In this document: positions 7,754 to 15,929 of the stretch, in pieces | How the letters are laid out: each line of letters begins with the position of its first letter | How positions within the stretch are numbered: the stretch's first letter is position 1 | Assembly (NCBI GenBank): GCA_041685935.1 | Contig: JAWLES010000009.1 | Location: 1 to 26,639, forward strand | Length of the DNA: 26,639 nucleotides | Origin: JAIPEK01 sp041685935 | Lineage (GTDB): Bacteria > Desulfobacterota > Desulfobacteria > Desulfobacterales > Desulfobacteraceae | Direction of reading: 5' to 3' | Notes under the pieces: model-generated | The model's database searches: none | Seen by the model: the letters and a program-made list of their open reading frames with translations, nothing else | Told to the model about the DNA's origin: nothing | Position numbers and translations under genes: made by a program

Positions 7754-7782
7754 ATTCTATACAATACAGGCCTGAATGGCAA
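7754..7782 (-). promoter_or_regulatory. glgP: sigma-70 promoter for glgP
   Basis: On the minus strand TTGCCA (7782-7777) and TAGAAT (7759-7754) are separated by 17 bases, each matching consensus at 5 of 6 positions. The transcript would start near 7747, 34 bases before the ATG at 7713, which argues against the longer reading frame that begins at 7842. Confidence 0.55.
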
Positions 7783-7810
7783 ACTTAATATAACCTGCGG
7801 AAAAAATCCT

Positions 7811-7838
7811 TTTTTCCGTTTTCTGATTGTTGTATACT
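7811..7838 (+). promoter_or_regulatory. possible promoter for the CoA-transferase/GNAT gene
   Basis: TATACT at 7833-7838 is a good -10 box, about 29 bases before the strong ribosome binding site AAGGAG at 7854-7859. No good -35 box precedes it, only a T-rich stretch near 7811-7816. Confidence 0.3.
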
Positions 7839-7866
7839 TCATGACAATTCATCAAGGAGTTATTTT

Positions 7867-9750
7867 ATGCCCAAAACAACCTACTGGGCTGACAGTTATG
7901 TGGAAAAACTATGCCCGGCAAGGGACGCACTGAGCACCATAAAGCCGGGGCAACGCGTTTTTATAAGCTCCTCGTGCGGAGAGCCGCAGCACCTTGTAAA
8001 AGAGCTTGCAGCCCTGTCACCCAGATTCACGGACCTTGAAATCATAAGACTTTTAAGCCTTGAAAGCACTCCTCTCACCCTGATCGCCAACCGGTCCCAT
8101 TCAAGACTTTTCAATATCAGGTCGTTTTACCTGGGGTCGGCTGCATCAAAAAAACTCAAGAGGGACCAGCGGTTTATCACGCCGATCAACATATCCAGTG
8201 TTCCAAGGCTGTTCAAGACACGACGGGTTCATCTCAATGCCGCCCTGGTACAGGTATCCCCGCCTGACGATTTCGGGTGGATGAGCCTGGGCATATCCGT
8301 GGATATCGCAAAAGCCGCTTGCGAGGCAGCTGATACGGTGATCTGCCAGGTAAACCCAATGATGCCCAGGGTTCTGGGGCGCAGCTTCATTCATGTAAAC
8401 AGCGTGGATTATATCGTGGAACATGAAGAAGAACTTCTGACCATCCGGAAAAACCCGGAAACCGAAAGCGCCAACCTTATCGCAAAGCATATATCCGCAC
8501 TTATCGAAGACGGGGCCACACTCCAGACAAGCCTGGGCACTTCCCACCAGGCCACCATGCTTGCACTTGCTGACAAAAACGACCTGGGCATTCACACCCA
8601 GTATATCACTGATGATATCATGCGCCTTGTGTCAATGGGCGTAATCACCAACCAGTGCAAGGGATTCAACGATGACAAACTGGTAGCCAGCAGTGCAGTG
8701 GGCTCCTCTCTTCTTTACCAGTTTCTGGACGACAATCCGGCCATCGAATTCCACCCTTCCGAATATGTAAACGATCCCGGAATCATTGCACGCCACAATA
8801 CCATGACATCCATGCACACCGCCATGGCCATAGATCTTTCAGGGCAAGTTGCAGCGGATGCCCTGCCCTACAACAACTTCTCCGGGGTAAACGGCATGAT
8901 GGACTTCATAAGGGGAACCGCAATGTCCCCCAACGGAAAATCGATTCTCATGCTCACGTCCACCTATGACAACGGTAAAAAAAGCCGGATCGTACCGACC
9001 CTTGACAGCATGGCAGTTGTGGTGCCCAGGGGGGATGCCCAGTTTGTGGCCACGGAATACGGGGTTGTCAACCTGTTCGGGAAAAACATACAGGAAAGGT
9101 CTCTGGCACTTATCAGTATAGCCCATCCCGATTTCCGCGAAGAGCTTTTCCAGGCTGCAAAAGATCTTGACATGATCGACATTGACCGGAAATTCAAGGA
9201 ATCCGTCAGGGGCGTCTACCCTCTCAAGCTCGAAGAAACCATAACCGTAAACGGAATTACAATCAAAATCAGGCCGTCAAAGCCGGTTGATGAAAGGGGA
9301 ATCCAGGAGCACTACTATTCAATGAAAAAAGAGGATATTGTGTCCCGGTTTTTCCACGAAAAGACCGCATTTTCCCACGACCAGATCGATACCACCTTTG
9401 AAATCGACTACGTGAACGACCTGACGCTTGTGGCGGTTATCGGGGAGCTGGGGTTTGAAAAAATCATCGCAGTGGGTGAATACCTGCGCAACCCGGTTGC
9501 CAATATGGCTGAAATCGCCTTTTCCGTGATCCAGGAATACCAGGGACTCGGCCTTGCCAAAAAGCTGCAGAGCAAACTTGCCGAAGCAGCCAGGGACAAC
9601 GGCATCAAAGGGCTTATCGCCTACACATCCCCTGAAAACAAGAGCATGAAAAAACTGTTCCACGATCTTGAGTACAAAGTATACTCGGAATACGAAGATG
9701 ATATGCTGATCCTGTACTGCTATTTTTCCGAACCCGCCGGGCAGCCGTAA
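7867..9750 (+). CDS. acetyl-CoA hydrolase/CoA-transferase fused to a GNAT acetyltransferase
   Basis: A 627-residue two-domain protein. Residues 1 to about 440 are an acetyl-CoA hydrolase/4-hydroxybutyrate CoA-transferase-type domain. The probable catalytic glutamate is E397 in the motif TEYGVVNL, preceded by a glycine-rich GVNGMMDFIRG loop. From about residue 450 a GNAT domain follows. Its acetyl-CoA-binding motif is QGLGLAKKL starting at Q559, in an EYQGLGLA context. Family members with this fusion exist in anaerobes, where the transferase part may move CoA between short acids and the GNAT part may acetylate a protein or small molecule; the substrates here cannot be told. AAGGAG at 7854-7859 supports the ATG at 7867. 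The TIGR04282 gene starts 20 bases after its end, suggesting one transcript. Confidence 0.9.
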   Translation: MPKTTYWADSYVEKLCPARDALSTIKPGQRVFISSSCGEPQHLVKELAALSPRFTDLEIIRLLSLESTPLTLIANRSHSRLFNIRSFYLGSAASKKLKRDQRFITPINISSVPRLFKTRRVHLNAALVQVSPPDDFGWMSLGISVDIAKAACEAADTVICQVNPMMPRVLGRSFIHVNSVDYIVEHEEELLTIRKNPETESANLIAKHISALIEDGATLQTSLGTSHQATMLALADKNDLGIHTQYITDDIMRLVSMGVITNQCKGFNDDKLVASSAVGSSLLYQFLDDNPAIEFHPSEYVNDPGIIARHNTMTSMHTAMAIDLSGQVAADALPYNNFSGVNGMMDFIRGTAMSPNGKSILMLTSTYDNGKKSRIVPTLDSMAVVVPRGDAQFVATEYGVVNLFGKNIQERSLALISIAHPDFREELFQAAKDLDMIDIDRKFKESVRGVYPLKLEETITVNGITIKIRPSKPVDERGIQEHYYSMKKEDIVSRFFHEKTAFSHDQIDTTFEIDYVNDLTLVAVIGELGFEKIIAVGEYLRNPVANMAEIAFSVIQEYQGLGLAKKLQSKLAEAARDNGIKGLIAYTSPENKSMKKLFHDLEYKVYSEYEDDMLILYCYFSEPAGQP

Positions 9751-9770
9751 CAGCAAAAAAGGAGCGGGGT

Positions 9771-10403
9771 TTGAGACGGAAAATTCCGAATAAAAGCCGG
9801 GCTGTGCTCATCTTTGCCAAAGCGCCTGAAAAAGGCAGGGTGAAAACCAGGCTCGCCCGCGACATGGACGAGGGTCTTGTCGTATCCCTGTACAGGAAGC
9901 TTGTTGAGCAGACCGTAGAAACCGTACTTCAGACACCTTTTCTCCCGATCATCTGTTTCTCGCCCGCGGAAAAGGAACAAATGGTCAAAGACTGGCTCGG
10001 CCGGGATTTTTCCTATATGGTTCAAAAAGGGAACGACCTTGGCCAAAGGATGTCCGCAGCCTTCGAAGCAGCTTTTGAAAAAGGTTTTTCACAGGCCGTC
10101 TTGATCGGTTCGGACATACCAGGTATCGAACCGGACCATCTGGCTTATGCTTTTTCCCTTTTAAAAGAAAATGACACAGTGGTCGGCCCGGCATATGACG
10201 GCGGGTACTGGCTGACAGGATTCAACACAAAGAGCTTTTCACCGCATGTTTTCACGGACATCCCCTGGAGCACTCAGCATGTACTGGCCCGTACAAAGGA
10301 AAGATGTGCCGCATTGGGCATGACTGTAGGATTTTCCGCAAAACTGAGGGACCTTGATACTTCCGGGGACCTTATCCGTCTTTTTCCTCACATGCTGCGG
10401 TAA
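9771..10403 (+). CDS. TIGR04282-type glycosyltransferase (DUF2064)
   Basis: A 210-residue protein of the GT-A fold family once called rSAM/selenodomain-associated transferase 1, which may act as a nucleotide-sugar-dependent transferase. Family signatures are LIFAKAPEKGRVKTRLA at 13-29, GSDIPGI at 114-120 and VGPAYDGGYWLTG near 137-149. The start is TTG at 9771 with GGAG six bases upstream; no in-frame ATG is nearby. The gene is 20 bases downstream of the CoA-transferase/GNAT gene and converges with the TIGR04283-type gene. These two families often sit together in arsenosugar or selenium-related clusters, but no radical SAM arsenosugar enzyme is seen here. The sugar and acceptor are unknown. 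Confidence 0.88.
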   Translation: MRRKIPNKSRAVLIFAKAPEKGRVKTRLARDMDEGLVVSLYRKLVEQTVETVLQTPFLPIICFSPAEKEQMVKDWLGRDFSYMVQKGNDLGQRMSAAFEAAFEKGFSQAVLIGSDIPGIEPDHLAYAFSLLKENDTVVGPAYDGGYWLTGFNTKSFSPHVFTDIPWSTQHVLARTKERCAALGMTVGFSAKLRDLDTSGDLIRLFPHMLR

Positions 10404-10404
10404 C

Positions 10405-10420
10405 CGGATCAACAGATCCG
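10405..10420. repeat. short hairpin between convergent genes
   Basis: CGGATC and GATCCG form a 6-base stem around the loop AACA, one base after the TIGR04282-type gene's stop codon. No T-run follows on either strand, so it is a weak terminator at best; it may still mark the transcript end between the two converging genes. Confidence 0.25.
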
Positions 10421-10461
10421 TCAATGCCGTTTGTCGCCGGGCGGTTGACAGACAGGCCCTG

Positions 10462-11190
10462 CTAGTAAAACCTTGCCAGCCGATGCGGGGAGACCCCTGC
10501 AAAAAAAAGCAGGATCAGCACCCAGTTCCGGATTGTGGTATAAACCACCCCCCCGGTTTTCCATCTTCTGGCCGAGGTTTTCACTGCATGCCGGAAAATC
10601 AGGGGTTGTATTTTCCGCTTTCCGATTTTGCGCATCAGGCCCACATCTTCCATCAGCGGCCAGGAAGGGTAGCCGTTCACCAGATGGAACAGACCGGCTT
10701 TCAAAAATATGCCCTGGTCTCCATAGGGCAGGCCTGTGATCCTTGAACGCAGGGAGGCTGTTTTTTCTATGATGCGGAAGACCTTTTCAGGAGAATCTAT
10801 TTCAAGGTCGAAAGCACCACACAGATGATCCCCGCAGGCAGCGCATGTTTTCCGCAAAAGGTGCACTGCTATTTTATCCACCACGGTGTCCGCATGAAGA
10901 AACAAAAGCACGTCCCCTTTTGCATGTGCCGCTCCGGTATTCATCTGAACACCCCTCCCCTTTTCCGAACGAACCGGCACCACATCCTGCCTGTTCAGAT
11001 ATTCCGTGTTTATGGCGGCGATGGTCGAGGCTTCAGGATGGCCGTCCGATACAATGATTTCCATACAACCGTTTTGGGAAAATTCAACAAGGCGCTCCAA
11101 TGCCTGGTTAATCAACCGTTCTTCCCTGTAAACCGGCATAATCACGGAAATTTCACAAAACAAATGCGGTTCGGTAATTCCCATCTGCAT
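10462..11190 (-). CDS. TIGR04283-type family 2 glycosyltransferase
   Basis: A 242-residue GT2 (GT-A) transferase. The nucleotide-sugar-binding part has SVIMPVYREE at 15-24 and IIVSDGHPEAST near 45-56. It also has GRGVQMNTGAAHA and the DxD-like LLFLHADT, all typical of the TIGR04283 group now linked by name to arsenosugar biosynthesis. A hydrophobic C-terminal segment (NWVLILLFFAGV) may touch the membrane. Two closely spaced ATGs (11190 and 11184) are possible; the second has GAG six bases upstream. The first is one base past the stop of the ZIP transporter gene, so the two are translationally coupled. The acceptor is unknown. Confidence 0.87.
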   Translation of the reverse strand: MQMGITEPHLFCEISVIMPVYREERLINQALERLVEFSQNGCMEIIVSDGHPEASTIAAINTEYLNRQDVVPVRSEKGRGVQMNTGAAHAKGDVLLFLHADTVVDKIAVHLLRKTCAACGDHLCGAFDLEIDSPEKVFRIIEKTASLRSRITGLPYGDQGIFLKAGLFHLVNGYPSWPLMEDVGLMRKIGKRKIQPLIFRHAVKTSARRWKTGGVVYTTIRNWVLILLFFAGVSPHRLARFY

Positions 11191-11191
11191 C

Positions 11192-12043
11192 TCACATCAT
11201 CAAAAGCAGACTCACTGCCATCACTGCCATTCCGCAAACCAGGCCCAGGATACTGTCATGCCCCCTGCCGTAAGCCCGGCTCGTGGGAAGCAGTTCATCC
11301 AAGCTGATGTATACCATGATACCGGCGACCCCTGCAAACAGGATTCCCATCACCTCGGGCGGAACAGCTCCACTTCCCCCTGCTGTAAACAACTTGATCA
11401 GCATAAAAGCGATCAAAGCCCCCACAGGTTCGGAAAGGCCGCTCAGCACGGAATAGAAGAACGCCTTTTTACGATTTCCAGTGGCATAGTAGATGGGTAC
11501 GGATACGCTTATGCCCTCGGGAATATTATGCAGGGCGATGGCGACTGCAATGGCTGCGCCCACGCCGGGATCTTCAAGGGCGGCAAGAAAAGTGGCAAGG
11601 CCCTCGGGAAAGTTATGTATTCCGATGGCGAGTGCAGTGAAAAGTCCCATCCGCAGGAGCCTGGAGTCAGGGGCACGTCCCACTTCCCGGACTGCGGTTT
11701 CCTCGTCAAAAAGGGAACTCTCTTCTTTCCTGTGAACTTCATGGGGGTTTTCAGCCTCGGGTATAAACGTATCAATCAGGCCGATCAGCAGGATCCCCCC
11801 GAAGAATGCCCCCGCATTCACCCACTGCCCTGCGTATTCACCATAAGCTCTGGTCAGACTGCTCTCCCCTTTCAGCAGAATTTCCGCAAAAGAGACATAA
11901 AGCATCACACCTGCGGAAAATCCTGTTGATATGGAAAGGAACCTGTAATTGTTTGTCCTGGTGAAAAACGCGATCGCGCTGCCGATACCCGTTGCCATGC
12001 CGGCAAAGACTGTCAGGCCCAATGCTGTCCAAAAATTTTCCAT
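11192..12043 (-). CDS. ZIP family metal (zinc) transporter, ZupT-like
   Basis: A 283-residue inner-membrane protein that probably imports zinc or another divalent metal. It has about eight hydrophobic segments. The two signature metal-site motifs are HNFPEG at 143-148 and HNIPEG at 172-177, each in a transmembrane helix. Between helices three and four lies an acidic, histidine-containing loop (residues 93-125). The frame is open to a GTG at 12085 with a good AGGTGG upstream, but those 14 residues are not in the family, and a candidate -10 box overlaps that GTG. I prefer the ATG at 12043, which aligns with the E. coli ZupT start. The gene is coupled to the downstream GT2 gene. Confidence 0.9.
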   Translation of the reverse strand: MENFWTALGLTVFAGMATGIGSAIAFFTRTNNYRFLSISTGFSAGVMLYVSFAEILLKGESSLTRAYGEYAGQWVNAGAFFGGILLIGLIDTFIPEAENPHEVHRKEESSLFDEETAVREVGRAPDSRLLRMGLFTALAIGIHNFPEGLATFLAALEDPGVGAAIAVAIALHNIPEGISVSVPIYYATGNRKKAFFYSVLSGLSEPVGALIAFMLIKLFTAGGSGAVPPEVMGILFAGVAGIMVYISLDELLPTSRAYGRGHDSILGLVCGMAVMAVSLLLMM

Positions 12044-12084
12044 AAGAGTATCTCGCACATACGTGGTTGTGAATACAGCGTTCA

Positions 12085-12113
12085 CTTATACCACCTGAAG
12101 GAAAAGTGCGCAA
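12085..12113 (-). promoter_or_regulatory. possible promoter for the ZIP transporter operon
   Basis: On the minus strand TATAAG (12090-12085, 5/6) lies 17 bases after TTGCGC (12113-12108, 3/6). The transcript would begin near 12078, about 35 bases before the ATG at 12043. Confidence 0.3.
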
Positions 12114-12261
12114 ACCATTCAAAAAAAGCGGATCGAAATTTAAACTTGGCAAACCGCTTCACCGTGACTGCTGAACAGAAACTGCCGGATCGAGAGCTCT
12201 TTTCGGCAAGCTGTTTTTTTCTGCTTTAAAAATTTGATCCTATTGTGGTACAGTTGCCTGC

Positions 12262-13389
12262 ATGAATCAGTCAACAGCTGAGGTTAAAATTACGGAAAAC
12301 GGATCCCGGACGGTTTTTTCCTTTAAAGGAGAGCTGGACATGCACGGGACCGCCGCAATATGGGAACATGCAGTCACAAGGATCAGATCCGTTAAAAAAG
12401 ACGGGGTCGTTTTTGACATGACCGATGTCCATGCGTTTGATTCCGCAGGTGCAGCCCTTGTTTTAACGCTTGAAAAAAGCATCCCGGAGCCGGGCACGAT
12501 TGATTTTGTTCACTTTGATGAAAAGCATGAACAAACCCTGAACCTTTTCCGGAAGAACTATGCGGATCCCGAGCATTTCCTCCTTGCACCTGAAAAGGAT
12601 GATATTCCCACTTATACCGGGAAAAAGACGGTTTCATTTTTCAAAGAGGTTTTCCATGCGGTTGCGTTCACAGGAGAACTTTCCCGCGCCGTATTCAAAA
12701 GTATTCTCCACCCCCGCCTTTTCCGATGGAGAGAAAGTCTCCATGTGTTTGACAAGGCGGGTATAAACGCGCTTTTCATCGTGGGACTGATCAGTTTTAT
12801 CGTCGGACTGGTCATGGCCTTTCAGGCGGCTATCCCCATGCGGATGTTCGGTGCTGAAATTTATGTGGCGGATCTGATCGGCCTTGCAATGACCCGGGAA
12901 CTCGGCCCCCTGATGACCGCTATCGTGCTGGCGGGACGGTCGGGCTCAGCATTTGCGGCAGAGACCGGAACCATGAAAATCAATGAAGAAATCGATGCAA
13001 TGTATACGATCGGAATAGATCCGGTATTCTTCATCGTGGTGCCGCGTGTATTTGCAGCAGCTCTGGCTACCCCGCTCCTGACGGTTTTTGCCGATTTTAT
13101 CGGCATTGCCGGAGGCGGAATGGTTCTTTTCTCAATGGATCATCCCGTTTCAGTGTACACGGCACAGATCCTCAACCGGGTCACTGGTATGGACATGATC
13201 GGCGGTCTTATAAAATCAGTGGTTTTCGGAATCCTGATCGCAGCCACAGGATGTTTCAGGGGCCTTCAGACCGAATCCGGGCCCGGGGGCGTGGGTGTCG
13301 CAACCACAAAATCGGTGGTCAGCTCCATTGTAATAATTGCAGTGGCGGACGCTCTTTTTTCCATTTTATACTATATACTCGAAATTTGA
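12262..13389 (+). CDS. MlaE-family lipid-transport permease with N-terminal STAS domain
   Basis: A 375-residue inner-membrane permease for an MCE-type phospholipid transporter. Residues 1-110 form a STAS domain with the conserved DSAG at 60-63, where the serine is the usual phosphorylation or contact site. This domain does the job of the separate MlaB subunit in E. coli. Residues 130-375 are the MlaE (DUF140) permease, with about five membrane helices and the family motif TRELGPLMTAIVLAGRSGS at 211-229. Fusion of STAS and MlaE is known in other bacteria and in plastid TGD-like systems. It is first in a four-gene operon with the ATPase, the MCE protein and a lipoprotein. No strong ribosome binding site precedes the ATG. 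Confidence 0.94.
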   Translation: MNQSTAEVKITENGSRTVFSFKGELDMHGTAAIWEHAVTRIRSVKKDGVVFDMTDVHAFDSAGAALVLTLEKSIPEPGTIDFVHFDEKHEQTLNLFRKNYADPEHFLLAPEKDDIPTYTGKKTVSFFKEVFHAVAFTGELSRAVFKSILHPRLFRWRESLHVFDKAGINALFIVGLISFIVGLVMAFQAAIPMRMFGAEIYVADLIGLAMTRELGPLMTAIVLAGRSGSAFAAETGTMKINEEIDAMYTIGIDPVFFIVVPRVFAAALATPLLTVFADFIGIAGGGMVLFSMDHPVSVYTAQILNRVTGMDMIGGLIKSVVFGILIAATGCFRGLQTESGPGGVGVATTKSVVSSIVIIAVADALFSILYYILEI

Positions 13390-13410
13390 GGGTGACAAAT
13401 CAATAACCCC

Positions 13411-14172
13411 ATGGATACTGAAGCAATCATAAGTGTAGAAAATCTAACCGGAGGTTATCCCGGTATCATACTTTTTGAAAACGTATCGTTTTCAGTGTAT
13501 AAAGGGGAACGGTTTGTGATCCTGGGCGGCTCGGGATGCGGCAAAAGCACCTTGCTGAAGATCATGACAGGGCTTGTAAAACCCATGGCCGGAAAAATCA
13601 GGATAAAAGACGGCGAAATCGAGGCGGGCACCCGGGCGAGCAAAGTACCGCTTCTGCAGTATACAGGGGTAATGTTCCAGAACGGAGCTTTGTTCGGATC
13701 AATGAGTCTTATTGAAAATGTAAAGCTCCCCTTGAAAGAACATACCTGCCTTGACAGAAATGCCATGGATATGATCGCCCTGATGAAACTCAAGCTTGTG
13801 GGACTTGAAAAATTCGCAGACTACATGCCGGACCGGATCAGCGGGGGGATGAAAAAACGGGCCGCCATTGCAAGGGCAATAGCGCTTGACCCTGAAATTC
13901 TCTTTCTGGACGAACCTTCCGCCGGGCTCGACCCGGTCACGTCAGCCCAGATTGACAGGCTGGTACTGGATCTGTCCCAGACCCTGGACATCACATTCAT
14001 TGTTGTCACTCATGAGCTTTCAAGCATTCACATGATCGGGCAGAGGGCGATCATGCTGGACAGCGCTGAAAAAGGAATCATTGCCCGGGGCGCCCCGGAG
14101 GAACTGAAACGTCTCCGGGAGAACAAAAAAGTGTTTGCTTTTTTCAACAGACTAACGGATGAGGCGGAATGA
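13411..14172 (+). CDS. MlaF-like ABC transporter ATP-binding protein
   Basis: A 253-residue ATPase that powers the MlaE-type permease. Visible motifs are Walker A GGSGCGKST at 39-47, the Q-loop at Q90, the ABC signature SGGMKKR at 144-150, Walker B ILFLDEP at 163-169 and the switch histidine H201. The gene starts 21 bases after the permease, with only GAGGGTG farther upstream as a possible ribosome site. Its stop overlaps the next gene by four bases (ATGA). Assignment to the lipid-transport system rests on the neighbours and the SGGMKKR signature, which is usual for MlaF. Confidence 0.94.
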   Translation: MDTEAIISVENLTGGYPGIILFENVSFSVYKGERFVILGGSGCGKSTLLKIMTGLVKPMAGKIRIKDGEIEAGTRASKVPLLQYTGVMFQNGALFGSMSLIENVKLPLKEHTCLDRNAMDMIALMKLKLVGLEKFADYMPDRISGGMKKRAAIARAIALDPEILFLDEPSAGLDPVTSAQIDRLVLDLSQTLDITFIVVTHELSSIHMIGQRAIMLDSAEKGIIARGAPEELKRLRENKKVFAFFNRLTDEAE

Positions 14173-15245
14173 ACGATCATATCAAATTTTTTAAAATCGG
14201 GGTTTTTGTTTTAGCAGGATGTTTTATTCTCTTTGCAGCCCTTATCTATCTCGGGGCGGGGGATTACTTCAGGAAAAAAAACTATGCAGAGACCTATTTC
14301 AACGGATCGGTTCAGGGGCTGGATGTGGGCTCCCCGGTAAAATACAGGGGAATGAAGATCGGATCTGTGACCTCAATCCAGAGTGCTGCGGCAAAGTATA
14401 AAAACAACAGCCAGTACATCCTTGTCACATTCACCATAAAGGATGAATCCATTTTCGGCGGCGGCAGGGATAAAATAGAGCGTGCGGTTGACCAGGGACT
14501 GAGGGTCAACCTCGGTCTCCAGGGGCTCACCGGTTCAGCCTACCTGGAAACCAACTATTTTGAAAAGGACAGAATCAACGACATTCCTGTTTCATGGGAG
14601 CCCCGGCATCCCTACATCCCTTCGGTTCCAAGCAAGATAAAACGCCTGACCGAATCCATGGACCATATCATGAAAAACATGGAAAACATCAATCTGAAAA
14701 AAATTACCGGGAATCTGGACTCGATTCTTGAACAGTTGAACACGAAAATCAAAGCTGTTGACGCAGAAAGCATGTCTGACACGGTTACGGCCATGGTATC
14801 TGAGATGCGGGAAACAAACAGACAGCTTTCCAGGACTGTAGAAAGATTTGATACCCAGCCGGTGCTTGAAAACACTCTCTCTCTTGTCAAAACGGCGAAC
14901 CGGATTGTGGAAAACCTGGAAAAGCCGGTTTCCGAATTTGCAGTTGATCTTGAAGAGACGGGCCGCAATTCCAGGTCCGCAAGTCTCCAGGCACGCAATT
15001 TGATAAAAGAGCTTGATGATTCCCTGTCCGGACTCCCGGACGCGGTGGATTCGGCTGAAAAAGCAGCCGCACAAATCAATGAAACCGTTTATTTTCACAA
15101 AAACGATTTCAGGATCATCCTTGAAGACCTCAAGACAATGTCCTCGAACTTAAAAGAGATCAGTGAAAATCTGAAATCATACCCCGGATCGATTATCTTC
15201 AGCGATCCGCCTGAAAAAATTAACCGCGGGCGAACAAAGGATTGA
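14169..15245 (+). CDS. MlaD-like MCE-domain periplasmic lipid-binding protein
   Basis: A 358-residue protein anchored in the inner membrane by one helix (residues 9-28). The MCE domain follows at about 38-140, with GSVQGLDVGSPVKYRGMKIGSV near 46-67 as its signature. Residues 165-345 are predicted to be long helices, longer than in E. coli MlaD, as in PqiB/YebT- or plant TGD2-like members that form a tunnel or bridge across the periplasm. It probably forms a hexamer on the MlaE/MlaF complex to move phospholipids between membranes; direction is unknown. The start overlaps the ATPase stop by four bases. Confidence 0.92.
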   Translation: MNDHIKFFKIGVFVLAGCFILFAALIYLGAGDYFRKKNYAETYFNGSVQGLDVGSPVKYRGMKIGSVTSIQSAAAKYKNNSQYILVTFTIKDESIFGGGRDKIERAVDQGLRVNLGLQGLTGSAYLETNYFEKDRINDIPVSWEPRHPYIPSVPSKIKRLTESMDHIMKNMENINLKKITGNLDSILEQLNTKIKAVDAESMSDTVTAMVSEMRETNRQLSRTVERFDTQPVLENTLSLVKTANRIVENLEKPVSEFAVDLEETGRNSRSASLQARNLIKELDDSLSGLPDAVDSAEKAAAQINETVYFHKNDFRIILEDLKTMSSNLKEISENLKSYPGSIIFSDPPEKINRGRTKD

Positions 15246-15248
15246 GAC

Positions 15249-15929
15249 ATGAGAAGAGAGCCGATCTTAAAAGTTATTGTATTCGTGCTGGTTTTCGTGC
15301 CTATGCAGGCTGCCTTTTCCGGCTGCATTTTTAACGACAAGGACACAAGTCACCTGAAAACCTACTACACACTTACTGCCAAGCCCGACAGGGACAGAGC
15401 GGAACGCCCGGGCACGGACAGGACCCTTTTTGTCATGGATTTTTCCATCTCCCCGGAATACAGCGGGAACTCGTTTGTCTACAAAAAAAACAACCAGGTC
15501 ATCACCGATTATTACAACAGGTTTATCATCGCTCCTGATAAATTGATAAAGGCGAAATGCAGCTTTTGGCTTGACCAGGCATCCATATTCAATACGGTCC
15601 TGTCGGACAACCGTATAATGAAACCCGGGTTTGTACTTACAGCCAAAATAGGGGAGCTGGCCTGTGATATTTCTCAAAGCGCAGCCCCGAAAGCTAAAAT
15701 CGAAATCAGTTTCATTCTCATTGATCATGAACAGGGCGATGAAATAGTCCTGAATACAACTATCAAGGCGGAGCGGACTTTTGAGGAATTCACCCCTGAA
15801 ACTCTTGTCACCAAGTACAACCAGTGTCTTGCAGAAATCTTCACAATCCTTGAGGGCAAAATCGCAGAGCGCTTTGATAAACCGCTTCAATCCTTGAAAA
15901 AACCTTTTCCCATGTATACGCTCTTGTGA
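15249..15929 (+). CDS. PqiC/ABC-type transport auxiliary lipoprotein
   Basis: A 226-residue outer-membrane lipoprotein candidate. The signal peptide ends in the lipobox FSGC, with the lipidated cysteine at C26. The mature part begins with a YYTLTAKPD-type strand typical of the PqiC (DUF330) family that caps MCE transport complexes at the outer membrane. It starts three bases after the MCE gene and has AAGGA upstream, so it belongs to the same operon. Its last 89 bases overlap the end of the oppositely oriented glycosyltransferase gene. The part past residue 208 (after IAERF) is probably tail. Confidence 0.85.
   Translation: MRREPILKVIVFVLVFVPMQAAFSGCIFNDKDTSHLKTYYTLTAKPDRDRAERPGTDRTLFVMDFSISPEYSGNSFVYKKNNQVITDYYNRFIIAPDKLIKAKCSFWLDQASIFNTVLSDNRIMKPGFVLTAKIGELACDISQSAAPKAKIEISFILIDHEQGDEIVLNTTIKAERTFEEFTPETLVTKYNQCLAEIFTILEGKIAERFDKPLQSLKKPFPMYTLL

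Noticed and set aside
7714..7842. A 43-residue N-terminal extension of glycogen phosphorylase
   Set aside because: It is not typical of the family, and a good promoter at 7754-7782 lies inside it with the transcript starting downstream.
12126..12159. A rho-independent terminator upstream of the ZIP gene (AAGCGG/CCGCTT with a T-run on the minus strand)
   Set aside because: The loop is 22 bases and no minus-strand gene would read into it; more likely chance or part of the control region.
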